DNA of 64,000 nt from Eubacterium sp. (GCA_024681515.1 JAILAR010000006.1:40153-104152), one strand, 5' to 3'; numbered from the stretch's first letter, positions 17,201-25,406 are shown. The notes: a model not told the origin generated them from the letters alone. Numbers and translations are program-made.

Positions 17201-17592
17201 AGGCAATGAGCTCCATGTTCCGGTTCAACTGCAGCGGAACCAGACTTGCGGTGATCGGAACGCTGGCAGGAGAGTTTGCGGATTTAAAGCTTCATGATCT
17301 GTCCATGCATATCAATCTTCGCTCGGATCGGACGACCGCTTTCGGAAGCCTGAAGGGTGCGTCAAGGATCGACATCGTATCTGCTGCGATCCGTTACAAA
17401 GGGGCAGGTATCGAAGCATGGCTCTTCGGAGGAGAAAGCGAGAGTACCACGATCCATGTGGACGGAGTGGATATGAAGGCCCGGATGGATATGAAGGAAG
17501 GCCATGTTACGAACGCACCGAGAAAGCAGGTCAACATTACCCGAAGCATTACAGATGTCATTATCAACGATGAGGAAATGGAGCTTACATGA
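14254..17592 (+). CDS. LacI-type sensor / EAL phosphodiesterase / beta-helix multidomain protein
   Basis: A 1112-residue soluble protein with an unusual architecture. Residues about 1-290 form a LacI/GalR-type periplasmic-binding fold without a DNA-binding domain (KIALLVAQADEEYQ, ...AVVCANDPMAIGVGIGLENAGIKIPDDLAVVGYG). Residues 300-490 are GAF-like. An EAL domain at about 505-745 keeps the expected catalytic motifs: EAL at Glu533, FVNSIP, VVELTE, DDYGTGYSN (Asp647-648), KIDKSL, AEGVET (Glu704) and QGFYLARP, so it should hydrolyse cyclic di-GMP. Residues 775-1105 are beta-helix-like, with repeated GIGS/GIGN turns (FGIGNESG, YGIGSGLGG, VGIGSMHG, CIGSTYGS) more typical of secreted carbohydrate-binding proteins. 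No signal or membrane helix is seen. GGGGGAG precedes ATG 14254, inside cbiG. Confidence 0.88.
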   Translation: MKRRKIALLVAQADEEYQSDFVHGALERAFAEDVDVYVFSMFIKYQSTRAREDGDSNIFSLVNYSEFDGVIVLSDMIQTPGVEPEIQEKIHACYSGPVVCVDTESKYFTTFWTDGYQAVYDTVSHMIEKHGMKEIAYLTGRQNHVHSIRRLEAYRAAMKDHGLEVNEDWVFYGDFWYYSGVACAESLLRDREHMPQAVVCANDPMAIGVGIGLENAGIKIPDDLAVVGYGTSEEGRKSPCPITSPWVPGGYYGAFAVETVLRELNGEKPILPEPETSFFIGESCGCTMAREESVIARRQIWETGNSVGGFQSLHDYLMEDLLLAENLEDFFRTVYDYVYFLEGVRRLDIYLDEQWLNPDRLARDLFLSEGYPERMLHVMSYDLDHSEQAAARTGKMIDTAVMLEDAESERPMAHFFVPIFNERKAFGYAVFDYGGEPTVFTTVTRFWMYAVSRGLEILRRTIVLKNYSQLLTPDKELNYPTFIDDRFQPKEEELTDEEQRERKEVQRILDKNLFTYHFQPIVSVKDGEIYSYEALMRSGSAWKVPPLQIIRHSSGLGRLQDVEKATFLNVLGLVETKSDEFKDRKIFVNSIPGIKLKREDQMRVDHLLREHAQQIVVELTEQAELEDETLENLKTHLMELGSGIAVDDYGTGYSNISNLLRYMPNVVKIDKSLLTEIQSSSQKQHFVRNIIEFCHDNNILALAEGVETREELQAVIRLGADLIQGFYLARPTAEIQQSIDTNMKMEICRFYREHLDGLADQVYRAGKTARVTINNLIKEAKTTILIGEKDSTCRDITIAGNPNVGSNIHIEILEGYSGAVTMENVILSNQKQRPCIRIAENANLTLRLVGENRLEGGGILVPESSSLTVEGDGNLKIELDGTEVFGIGNESGKTHGPLMFYQDGEIIIEASGKTMYGIGSGLGGRIEINKGKYTFSMSGSEGVGIGSMHGREELLIHDCDLYMDYAFREGVCIGSTYGSMQLEAMSSMFRFNCSGTRLAVIGTLAGEFADLKLHDLSMHINLRSDRTTAFGSLKGASRIDIVSAAIRYKGAGIEAWLFGGESESTTIHVDGVDMKARMDMKEGHVTNAPRKQVNITRSITDVIINDEEMELT

Positions 17593-17652
17593 TCATCAGT
17601 CGGTTATAGCTAACTGCTGAACCGGATATCATGAGATGGAGCATATTGTACT

Positions 17653-18408
17653 ATGGGATCGGAGCGTAAAAAAATATTATACGTTGTTGGCATCGGTCCC
17701 GGAAAGACTTCCGGTATGACGGGTGAGGCTCTGGCGGCTCTCCGGGAAAGTGATGTGATCGCAGGATATCCGGTGTATCTGGAACTGCTTCCGGAAGAGA
17801 TCCGCGGAAAAGAACAGATTGCAACCGGCATGACCCGGGAGATGGAACGGTGCCGTCTGGCGCTTCAGGCGGCTGCTGCAGGCAGAACGGTTTCTCTGGT
17901 CTGCAGTGGGGATGCAGGGGTCTACGGCATGGCCGGCCCCGTGCTGTCTCTGGCCGGAGAGTATCCGGAGGTGGAGATCTCCGTGATCCCCGGAGTTACG
18001 GCAGCAACCGCAGGTGCATCGGTTCTGGGCGCGCCGCTGATGCATGATTTCGCAGTGATCAGCATGAGTGACCGTCTGACCCCCTTTGAGGTGATCGAAA
18101 AGAGGCTTCGTCTGGCTGCGGAATCGGATTTTGTGATCGTTCTTTACAATCCGGAATCCAGAGGACGCGCAGGGTATCTGAAAAAGGCCTGTGATATCCT
18201 GTTGGAAAAGCTTCCGCCGGATCGGGCGGCGGGCTATGTCCGACAGATCGGACGGGAGGGTGAGACCGCATGGGTCGGACACCTGAGTGAACTGCGGGAA
18301 CAGGCAGTGGATATGTTCACCACGGTCTATATCGGAAACAGTACGACATACATATCGGGAGCGCGGATGGTAACGGAGCGGGGATATGTATCACATGCGA
18401 AGCAATAA
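17653..18408 (+). CDS. cbiH: Cobalt-precorrin-3 C17-methyltransferase (CbiH)
   Basis: A 251-residue tetrapyrrole methylase that methylates C17 with ring contraction. Diagnostic blocks are LYVVGIGPGKTSGMTGEALAAL, DVIAGYPVYLELL, VSLVCSGDAGVYGMAGPVLSL, VIPGVTAATAGASVLGAPLMHDFAVISMSDRLTPFEVIEKRL and FVIVLYNPESRGR. It stands alone, with no fusion to a C-terminal ferredoxin or CbiG domain as in some clostridia. A GGAG (17637-17640) precedes the ATG by 12 bases. It lies between the EAL multidomain gene and the cbiJ-E-T fusion gene. Confidence 0.95.
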   Translation: MGSERKKILYVVGIGPGKTSGMTGEALAALRESDVIAGYPVYLELLPEEIRGKEQIATGMTREMERCRLALQAAAAGRTVSLVCSGDAGVYGMAGPVLSLAGEYPEVEISVIPGVTAATAGASVLGAPLMHDFAVISMSDRLTPFEVIEKRLRLAAESDFVIVLYNPESRGRAGYLKKACDILLEKLPPDRAAGYVRQIGREGETAWVGHLSELREQAVDMFTTVYIGNSTTYISGARMVTERGYVSHAKQ

Positions 18409-18410
18409 TT

Positions 18411-18446
18411 CACGGAGCGCTTCAGGCGCGAAGTATGGAACAGAGA
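18411..18446 (+). promoter_or_regulatory. Hairpin element directly before the cbiJET ribosome-binding site
   Basis: cacgga is followed by a GCGC (18417-18420) / GCGC (18426-18429) stem with loop ttcag, then gaagtatggaacagagag. It matches the copies at 34351, 36453 and 51371 in flanks and layout but has a different loop. The family is described under findings. Confidence 0.55.
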
Positions 18447-18453
18447 GAACAGT

Positions 18454-20601
18454 ATGAAACAGGTTTTTTTATTTGCGGGAACAACAGAAGGAAGACGCCT
18501 GGCGCGGCGTCTGGGGGCGGCAGGCATCGGGACGGCAGTCTCGGTGGCAACGGAATATGGTGTACTTGTGCTGGAGGAAGCGGGACTTGGTGAATCCGTC
18601 TCCGTGCTGCACGGACGCATGAACACGGAGAAAATGGTAAGCGCCATCCGGGAGCAATCTCCGAAGATCGTGGTGGATGCCACGCATCCCTATGCGCTGG
18701 AGGCTTCGGAAAATATCCGAGCCGCCGCAGAGCAGGCAGGGGTTCCGTACCTTCGACTGAAGAGGAAGACGAAGGACTCACCGGATCGGAAAGTGTTCCG
18801 TTTTTCAGAGGTAGATCAGGTGATCACGGCATTGCAGCGAACCAGCGGAAACATTCTTCTTACTACAGGTGTCAATTCTCTGGCACAGTTTGCAGAGGCA
18901 GAGGGGCTTCGGGAGCGCCTGTTCGTTCGTGTCCTTCCGGGAGAAGAAAGCCTGTCCAAATGTGAGGAGGCGGGTATCCGCGGACGCCAGATCATCGCCA
19001 TGCAGGGACCGTTCTCACAGGAAATGAACCGCGCTTTGATCCATTCCTATGATATCCGCCATCTGGTGACCAAGCAGAGCGGGAAGAGCGGCGGTTTTGC
19101 AGAGAAGGTATTTGCAGCTCAGGAGACGGAGACGGCGGTTTACATCGTCGGCGCTCCGGAAGAGGAAGGACTCCCTTATGCGGAGGTTCTGGACCGGCTG
19201 GGAGAACTGCTGGAGGTGGATCTGAGGGATACGGTAACGATCACCGTTTCCCTGGTCGGAGTAGGTCCCGGAAACCGGGATTACATGACAGAGAAGGCAA
19301 AACGAAGCATCCGGGAGGCGGATGTGCTGTTTGGCGCACAGCGCCTGATCGAACCTTATCAGAATGAGAAAAAAGCATATCCCTATTATCGCGGGGACGA
19401 TATTCTCCCGCGGCTGGAAAACCTGCTGCAGGAGGCACGGCAGGGGGATCCGCATGTCCGTGTGGCGGTACTGCTGTCCGGGGATTCCGGTTTTTACAGC
19501 GGGGCATCCGGACTGATCTTCTACCTGACGAACTGGCGCCGCCGCATGCAGCTTTCCGATACGGGAAAATTTGAGATGCAGATCCATACGGTAGCCGGCA
19601 TTTCCGCGGTGGCATTTCTGGCATCGCGTCTGCAGGATCACTGGGATACGGCCTATGTGGCCAGCCTGCATGGGAGTGATGAGGAAGCCTGGAAAGAGGT
19701 GCTGCGACATCTGACCTATGAGAAGCGTTCCTATCTTCTGACTTCGGGTCGCGAGGATGTGGAGCGGCTCCGGGCATGGATCCGGGAGACGGAGTCACCG
19801 GAAAACTACTCACTTTATGCAGGTTATCAGCTGTCCTATCCGGAGGAGATCATCTTTGCCGAGGAGGGAGAACGTCCGGGGATCGGTGCGGAGGATGCTA
19901 AGCGGATTCCGTTCCCGGACATTCTTCCGGAGGGACTGTATACGGTAATGATCCGGAATAATGAACCGGAGGTACCGCCGGAGAAGCGGGAGAGACAGGC
20001 GCTGGCAGGACTTCCGAATGATGCGTATCTGCAGGAGAAAGGGGTTCCCATCACCAAAGAAGAGATCCGGACCATCGCTCTCGGAAAACTTCGGATCAAG
20101 GAGCCCGCAGTCATTTATGATATCGGAAGCGGAAGCGGCAGCTTTGCCACGGAACTGGGACGGATCCTGGTGAATTCGGAGATCTATGCCATCGAGAAGG
20201 AACCCCAGCGTGCGGAGCTGGTGCGCAGGAATCTGCGGCATCTTTCTGCGGATCATGTGACGGTCGTGGAAGGGGAAGCACCGGAAGCGTTCCGTAATCT
20301 GCCGGCACCGACCCATGTGATCATCGGCGGTTCGGACGGGAATCTTTTTGCGATCCTGTCGGAGCTTTTTAAGAAATCCGTGAATGCGAGGGTGGTGATC
20401 CCCGCAGTGACATTGGAGACCAAGACGGAACTGACCATGCTTCTGAACGGGACCTTTACCACGGAATACACGATCCGGGATGCGGAGTATGTGGAAGTGA
20501 ATATCTCCCGGAACCGGAAACTGGGACGTTACCAGTCCCTTGCGGCGGAGAATCCGGTGGCGATCCTGTCCTTCCAGTTTGGAAGGAGGCCCGGAGCATA
20601 G
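18454..20601 (+). CDS. cbiJET: CbiJ-CbiE-CbiT trifunctional fusion protein
   Basis: One 715-residue protein carries three steps of the anaerobic pathway. Residues 1-255 are precorrin-6A reductase (CbiJ/CobK): FLFAGTTEGRRLARRLG, VVDATHPYALEASENI, ILLTTGVNSLAQF. Residues about 262-500 are CbiE, the C5-methylating half: VSLVGVGPGNRDYMTEKA, VAVLLSGDSGFYSGASGL, HTVAGISAVAFLASRL. Residues about 515-710 are CbiT, the C15-methylating/decarboxylating half: GVPITKEEIRTIALGKL, YDIGSGSGSFATELG (SAM-binding glycine loop) and HVIIGGSDGNL. CbiE-CbiT fusions (CobL-like) are common; adding CbiJ in front is less so. The start follows the hairpin element and a weak GAGAG site. Confidence 0.94.
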   Translation: MKQVFLFAGTTEGRRLARRLGAAGIGTAVSVATEYGVLVLEEAGLGESVSVLHGRMNTEKMVSAIREQSPKIVVDATHPYALEASENIRAAAEQAGVPYLRLKRKTKDSPDRKVFRFSEVDQVITALQRTSGNILLTTGVNSLAQFAEAEGLRERLFVRVLPGEESLSKCEEAGIRGRQIIAMQGPFSQEMNRALIHSYDIRHLVTKQSGKSGGFAEKVFAAQETETAVYIVGAPEEEGLPYAEVLDRLGELLEVDLRDTVTITVSLVGVGPGNRDYMTEKAKRSIREADVLFGAQRLIEPYQNEKKAYPYYRGDDILPRLENLLQEARQGDPHVRVAVLLSGDSGFYSGASGLIFYLTNWRRRMQLSDTGKFEMQIHTVAGISAVAFLASRLQDHWDTAYVASLHGSDEEAWKEVLRHLTYEKRSYLLTSGREDVERLRAWIRETESPENYSLYAGYQLSYPEEIIFAEEGERPGIGAEDAKRIPFPDILPEGLYTVMIRNNEPEVPPEKRERQALAGLPNDAYLQEKGVPITKEEIRTIALGKLRIKEPAVIYDIGSGSGSFATELGRILVNSEIYAIEKEPQRAELVRRNLRHLSADHVTVVEGEAPEAFRNLPAPTHVIIGGSDGNLFAILSELFKKSVNARVVIPAVTLETKTELTMLLNGTFTTEYTIRDAEYVEVNISRNRKLGRYQSLAAENPVAILSFQFGRRPGA

Positions 20602-20603
20602 AT

Positions 20604-20715
20604 GGACATCTGCGAAGCAGATGTCCAGGTGTGGAGTCATACGACGTAGCCGCGAAGGCGGCGGAGGCGGATGACGGAACCCTTTGCCGGAACCCTTTGA
20701 TCGGAACCCTTTGAT
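20604..20715. repeat. Perfect 10-bp hairpin followed by 14-nt tandem repeats
   Basis: Immediately after the cbiJET stop, GGACATCTGC (20604-20613) pairs perfectly with GCAGATGTCC (20617-20626) around a GAA loop. A second short hairpin GCCGC/GCGGC lies near 20649-20664. Three tandem units of cggaaccctttgat (first unit 13 nt, then two of 14) fill 20675-20715. There is no T-run, so this is not a standard terminator. It lies within the 142-base gap before cbiA and may be a regulatory leader or repeat debris. Confidence 0.65.
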
Positions 20716-20743
20716 CGGAGCTATGTAATGAATACCATGACAT

Positions 20744-22210
20744 ATGGAGCAGGATATGAAAAGGCCGGGAATCATGATCGCTGCACCGGGCAGCGGCAGC
20801 GGAAAAACTACATTTACGACGGGACTTCTGGCTGCGCTGAGTGCAAGAGGCGAAACGGTCTATGCATATAAATGCGGACCGGACTATATCGATCCCATGT
20901 ATCATATGGCGGCGCTTCGGGAAGGACAAAAGCAGCAGGCCGGGTGGAATCAGAAACCGGTCAGCCGCAATCTGGACACGTTTTTTACGGATGACCAAAC
21001 GACCCGACGTCTCTATCTGGAAGATCCTGATGACGGGTATCATATCGTGGAAGGCGTCATGGGACTTTACGACGGTGTGGCAGGTACGGAGGAGCAGGGT
21101 TCTTCCTATGATCTGGCACGTGCACTGGGTCTGCCGATCATACTGGTAGTAAATGCCAGAGGGCAGGGGCGGTCTCTGGCAGCGCTTCTGGCGGGTTTTC
21201 AGAAATTTGACGTTCATCATCTGATCCGGGGCGTGGTTCTGAATCAGACATCGAAGGAGATGTATCTTCGTCTGGCACCATTGATCGAATCGGAGACCGG
21301 CCTTGCCTGTCTTGGATTTCTTCCGAAGGATTCACGGCTGGAAGCACCGAGCAGACATTTAGGACTTCTGGCACCGGGGGAACTTCCGGAGGCGTATATC
21401 CGCGCAGCAAGGGAAACTGTGGAGCAGCAGCTTGACTGGGAACGATTTTTCCGGATCGCAAGTGCGGCAGAGCGGCCAAACGGAGAAATGAAAGCTGATC
21501 CCAACGATCGATCAGATGATAAACCGAAAAATCAAACATATGATAAGTCGTCCGTCCGTCTGGCGGTAGCGCGGGACGCTGCATTTTCCTTCTGCTATGC
21601 GGACAATCTGCGGATGCTGGAACGGGCCGGTGCGGAGCTCGTGTTCTTTTCTCTGCTGGCGGATGCTCATCTGCCGGAGCGGATCGACGGACTGCTTCTG
21701 TCCGGGGGATATCCGGAACTCTATGCGGAGCAGCTGTCGGAAAACAGCGGAATGCTTCGAGATATCCGAGACGCGGTGAGAAGCGGTCTGCCCACGGTGG
21801 CGGAATGCGGAGGATTTCTGTACCTCCAGCAGGAACTGCAGGGGAGCGACGGGCAGATGCACCCGATGGTGGGAGTACTTCCCGGCATGGCAAGCAATCA
21901 GGGACGGCCGGTTCGGTTCGGATACGCCATGATCCGTGAAAAAAGCCCGACATTTCTGCCGGAAGGAACCATCTGCCGCGGGCATGAATTTCACTATTAT
22001 GACAGTACCGAAAACGGGAGTTCCTGCCTGGTGGAGAAACCCGTGACCGGCAGAAGCTGGGAGGCTGTATTTACGACAGAGACATTGTGGGCAGGCTTCC
22101 CGCATGTATATTACCCGGCGTGTCCGGAATTTGTGGAATCGTTCATTTCCAGAATGAAGAGATACTCACAATCTATGGAGGAATACGCCTCAGTGCGAAG
22201 TATGGAATAA
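20744..22210 (+). CDS. cbiA: Cobyrinic acid a,c-diamide synthase (CbiA/CobB)
   Basis: This ATP- and glutamine-dependent enzyme amidates the a and c side chains. The 488-residue protein has an N-terminal P-loop APGSGSGKTTFTTGLLAAL (residues 14-32), AYKCGPDYIDPMYH, the VEGVMGLYDGV motif, and VVNARGQGRSLAAL. The C-terminal glutamine amidotransferase-like domain contains LLLSGGYPEL and the nucleophile Cys355 in VAECGGFLYL, with GHEFHYYD carrying the His. ATG 20744 and ATG 20756 are both possible starts. The last codons (EYASVRSME) overlap a sequence resembling the hairpin element, so the C-terminal tail may be derived from it. Confidence 0.94.
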   Translation: MEQDMKRPGIMIAAPGSGSGKTTFTTGLLAALSARGETVYAYKCGPDYIDPMYHMAALREGQKQQAGWNQKPVSRNLDTFFTDDQTTRRLYLEDPDDGYHIVEGVMGLYDGVAGTEEQGSSYDLARALGLPIILVVNARGQGRSLAALLAGFQKFDVHHLIRGVVLNQTSKEMYLRLAPLIESETGLACLGFLPKDSRLEAPSRHLGLLAPGELPEAYIRAARETVEQQLDWERFFRIASAAERPNGEMKADPNDRSDDKPKNQTYDKSSVRLAVARDAAFSFCYADNLRMLERAGAELVFFSLLADAHLPERIDGLLLSGGYPELYAEQLSENSGMLRDIRDAVRSGLPTVAECGGFLYLQQELQGSDGQMHPMVGVLPGMASNQGRPVRFGYAMIREKSPTFLPEGTICRGHEFHYYDSTENGSSCLVEKPVTGRSWEAVFTTETLWAGFPHVYYPACPEFVESFISRMKRYSQSMEEYASVRSME

Positions 22211-22215
22211 TAAAT

Positions 22216-22512
22216 ATGAGCAAAGAGAATTCAAAACATCATAGGTTTTTTGAACATACGGAATGCGAGTATTATCCCTGTCATGCCGGCATCGAACATA
22301 TCAACTGTCTGTTCTGTTACTGTCCGATGTATCATCTGGAGAATTGTCCGGGAAATCCGGAGTGGCGGGAGAAGGACGGAAGACGTGTGAAAAGCTGTGT
22401 AAACTGCACATTTCCGCACAGAGCCGAGAATTATGACGCGTTGATGCAGATCCTGAAATCAACCGCTCAGGAAAATGCATCGGATTGCGTTTCGCACCAA
22501 ACAGGCGTATAA
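22216..22512 (+). CDS. Small cysteine-rich metal-binding protein, cobalamin-cluster type
   Basis: A 98-residue protein with a Cys/His-rich core: ECEYYPCH, INCLFCYCPMYHLENCPG, then KSCVNCTFPH, at least eight cysteines in pairs. This matches the cysteine-rich small domain that I know as a stand-alone protein or as a fusion partner in cobalamin biosynthesis clusters; its role is not established, with metal binding presumed. The start at 22216 follows the cbiA stop by five bases; an upstream in-frame extension overlaps cbiA and is not supported. It is the last cobalamin-linked gene in the run. Confidence 0.85.
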   Translation: MSKENSKHHRFFEHTECEYYPCHAGIEHINCLFCYCPMYHLENCPGNPEWREKDGRRVKSCVNCTFPHRAENYDALMQILKSTAQENASDCVSHQTGV

Positions 22513-22605
22513 TGAGAGCCGATTTACAACACTATTTTGTGGTCTCATGGGATCACGGAAGGGAACAGGCCGATGCACCGGGTTCGGTACACGGCAGAGA
22601 GAGGT

Positions 22606-23967
22606 ATGAATATTCTGATCGCAGGCTGCGGCCAGGTGGGAAAGTCTCTGGCTCAGCAATTAAATGAAGAGGGTCATGAGGTCACTGTCATGGACGTGGA
22701 TGAGCGTGCCGTGAAGTCTGTGACCAATGCCAGCGACGTGATCGGATACCGGGGAGACTGCACCAGTCTGGCGGCGCAGATCGAAGCCGGGATCAAGGAT
22801 ATGAACCTTCTGATCGCGGCGACCAACCAGGATGAGAAGAACATGCTGGCCTGCCTGATCGCGCGGAAAGCGGCGAAGATCAATACCATCGCCCGGGTGC
22901 GGGATCCGCAGTATCTGGAGGAGATGAATTTTCTGAAAGATGAATTGGGACTCTCCATGGCCATTAACCCCGAGCAGGTTGCCGCATCGGATCTGGCACG
23001 TCTGATCCAGATTCCCTCGGCGCTGGAGGTGGACACCTTTGCCAAGGGAAAAGTCAGTCTGATCCGCCTGGTGATCCCGAAGGGGTCTGTGCTGGACGGC
23101 CTGCAGCTGAAAGACTTTGCATCCAAGGTCGGGACGGCAGCCCTGATCTGCGTGGTGGAGCGTGGAAATGAGGTTGTGATCCCCGGCGGTAATTTCCGGC
23201 TGGCAGCCGGAGATTCCATATCCGTAACCCTGTCGCTGGAAAATCTGACCGCGTTCCTGACCAAGGTCGGGATCACGGCAAGACGGATCAGAAATGTCCT
23301 GATCGCCGGTGGCGGAACCATAGCATATTATCTGGCAAAACGTCTGCTGGAAATGAAGATCTCGGTCAAGATCATTGAAATAGACAAGAAGCGCTGTGAT
23401 GAACTTGCATCCGCACTGCCGAAGGCCATGGTGATCCATGGAGATGCCACGGACAAGACGCTTCTGATGGAGGAGTCCATCGAGGACATGGATGCGGTCT
23501 GCGCCCTGATGGAGCATGACGAGGCAAATATCCTGCTGTCCCTTTTTGTAGATAAGGTCTGTGATGCAAAACGGATGATCAAGATCCACCGGAATTCCTT
23601 CGAGGAAATGGTGGCAGAACTTCCTGTGGGAACCATCATTTCCACAAAGAAGATCACGGCGGAATACATCACCCGGTTTGTCCGTTCCAAGCAGAACAGT
23701 GTGGGGAGCGGGAGCGATGTGGAAGCGTTGTACCGTCTGATGGACGGGCGCGTGGAAGCAATGGAGTTTAACGTGGGTGAGGATGCAAAGGTGACCTGGG
23801 GAACTCTGAAGGATCTGAAGATCAGAAAAAATACCCTGATCTGCTGTATCAACCGCAATGGGCGTATCATCCGTCCCGGTGGAAATGATAAGATCGAGGA
23901 AAAGGACAGCGTGGTAGTGGTCACTACGCAGCGTGGACTGCACTCGATCGATGACATTCTGGAGTAG
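22606..23967 (+). CDS. trkA: Trk potassium uptake regulatory subunit TrkA
   Basis: TrkA is the cytosolic NAD(H)-binding gating ring of the Trk potassium transporter. The 453-residue protein has two RCK halves: MNILIAGCGQVGKSLAQQL at the N-terminus and VLIAGGGTIAYYLAKRLLE in the middle, each followed by a TrkA-C-type beta domain (for example SVLDGLQLKDFASKVGTAALICVVERG). AGAGAGGT lies just upstream of the ATG at 22606; a longer in-frame reading back to 22537 has no family match. The gene is followed two bases later by trkH, an operon typical of Firmicutes. Confidence 0.95.
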   Translation: MNILIAGCGQVGKSLAQQLNEEGHEVTVMDVDERAVKSVTNASDVIGYRGDCTSLAAQIEAGIKDMNLLIAATNQDEKNMLACLIARKAAKINTIARVRDPQYLEEMNFLKDELGLSMAINPEQVAASDLARLIQIPSALEVDTFAKGKVSLIRLVIPKGSVLDGLQLKDFASKVGTAALICVVERGNEVVIPGGNFRLAAGDSISVTLSLENLTAFLTKVGITARRIRNVLIAGGGTIAYYLAKRLLEMKISVKIIEIDKKRCDELASALPKAMVIHGDATDKTLLMEESIEDMDAVCALMEHDEANILLSLFVDKVCDAKRMIKIHRNSFEEMVAELPVGTIISTKKITAEYITRFVRSKQNSVGSGSDVEALYRLMDGRVEAMEFNVGEDAKVTWGTLKDLKIRKNTLICCINRNGRIIRPGGNDKIEEKDSVVVVTTQRGLHSIDDILE

Positions 23968-23969
23968 CT

Positions 23970-25406
23970 ATGAACTATGGTAAGATCGTGCATATATTGG
24001 GAAGCCTTCTGCAGGTAGAGGGCTTTCTTTTGGCGCTTCCGCTTTTGGTGGCGCTTTTATATGGCGAAAAATGCTGGATGCATCTGGCCATCGTCATGGT
24101 GGGAGCTATCGTGATCGGAACCCTGATCCGCATGAAGAAGGTGAAGAGAACGCAGATCCATGCAAAAGAAGGATTTGTGATCACGGCCCTCAGCTGGCTG
24201 CTGCTCAGTCTGGTAGGTGCGCTTCCTTTCTGGATCAGCGGAGAGATCCCGGACTTCACGGATGCTTATTTTGAATCCGCTTCCGGTTTTACCACTACCG
24301 GTGCAAGTATCCTGACGGATATCGAGGCCATGTCCCATGGCCTTTTGTTCTGGCGGAGCCTGACCCACTGGATCGGCGGTATGGGCGTGCTGGTATTCAT
24401 CCTGGCAGTCCTTCCGTCCAATGCGGATGACATGAACATCATGAAGGCGGAGAGCCCGGGCCCTTCGGTGGAGAAAATGCTTCCGAAGGTACGCCAGACC
24501 GCCATGGTTCTTTATTCCATCTATCTGGGACTTACGGTACTGAATATCCTGCTGCTGATGATCTTCGGCATGCCGATCTTCGATTCCTTCTGCCTCGCCT
24601 TCGGGGCAGCCGGTACGGGAGGTTTTGGCGTCCGGAACGACAGCATCGCCAGCTATTCGCCTGCCTGTCAGATCATCCTTACAATCTTCATGTTCCTCTT
24701 CGGTGTGAATTTCAAACTGTATTTCCTGATCATTTTCCGAAAGTTCAAGGATGTTCTGAAAAGTGAAGAGGTTCTGGTCTACACGATCATCTATGTGGTC
24801 TCTGTAGGATTTGTGACCTTCGGAATTCTGTCCGATGTGGGGAATTTCGGCACAGCGCTCCGGGACGGGGCGTTCCAGGTGGCTTCGGTCATGACCACCA
24901 CCGGCTATGCGACGGCGGACTTCAATCTTTGGGGCTCCATGCCGAAAGCCATCATGGTCATGGTCATGTTCATCGGAGCCTGCGCCGGCAGTACCGGCGG
25001 CGGTATGAAGGTCTCACGGTGGATCCTCTGGTTTAAGCAGCTGAAATGTGAACTGTCGCATTTCCTGCATCCGCGAAGCGTGAAGAAGATCCGTCTGGAA
25101 GGAAAGACGGTAGACGGGGAGACGCTTCGTACAACAAATGTGTATCTGATGGCATACGTTCTTGTTTTCGGAGTATCGTTGCTGCTGATCAGCTTTGATG
25201 GTTTTGACCTGGAATCTACGTTCACTGCCGTGGCGGCGACCCAGAACAATATCGGTCCCGGTCTCGGAGTGGTAGGTCCCACGGGAGGGTATTCGGCGTT
25301 CAGTATCCTGTCCAAATGGGTGATGATCTTCGATATGATCGCAGGAAGACTGGAACTCTTCCCGATGCTGATCCTGTTTGCACCGTCGACCTGGAAACGG
25401 AGATAG
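23970..25406 (+). CDS. trkH: Trk potassium transporter membrane subunit TrkH
   Basis: TrkH is the channel-like membrane subunit of the Trk system. The 478-residue protein has the repeated M1-pore-M2 layout with selectivity-filter segments such as ASGFTTTGASIL, GAAGTGGFGVRNDS, VMTTTGYATADF and AATQNNIGPGLG, plus the IGACAGSTGGGMKVSRW motif. It starts two bases after the trkA stop, so translation is coupled. The stop codon TAG (25404-25406) is the first three bases of a 13-nt tandem repeat array. It ends the long plus-strand run of the left half. Confidence 0.95.
   Translation: MNYGKIVHILGSLLQVEGFLLALPLLVALLYGEKCWMHLAIVMVGAIVIGTLIRMKKVKRTQIHAKEGFVITALSWLLLSLVGALPFWISGEIPDFTDAYFESASGFTTTGASILTDIEAMSHGLLFWRSLTHWIGGMGVLVFILAVLPSNADDMNIMKAESPGPSVEKMLPKVRQTAMVLYSIYLGLTVLNILLLMIFGMPIFDSFCLAFGAAGTGGFGVRNDSIASYSPACQIILTIFMFLFGVNFKLYFLIIFRKFKDVLKSEEVLVYTIIYVVSVGFVTFGILSDVGNFGTALRDGAFQVASVMTTTGYATADFNLWGSMPKAIMVMVMFIGACAGSTGGGMKVSRWILWFKQLKCELSHFLHPRSVKKIRLEGKTVDGETLRTTNVYLMAYVLVFGVSLLLISFDGFDLESTFTAVAATQNNIGPGLGVVGPTGGYSAFSILSKWVMIFDMIAGRLELFPMLILFAPSTWKRR

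Noticed and set aside
22660..23943. A 427-residue minus-strand frame opposite trkA
   Set aside because: It is the reverse image of a well-matched trkA gene and has no start context or family features.
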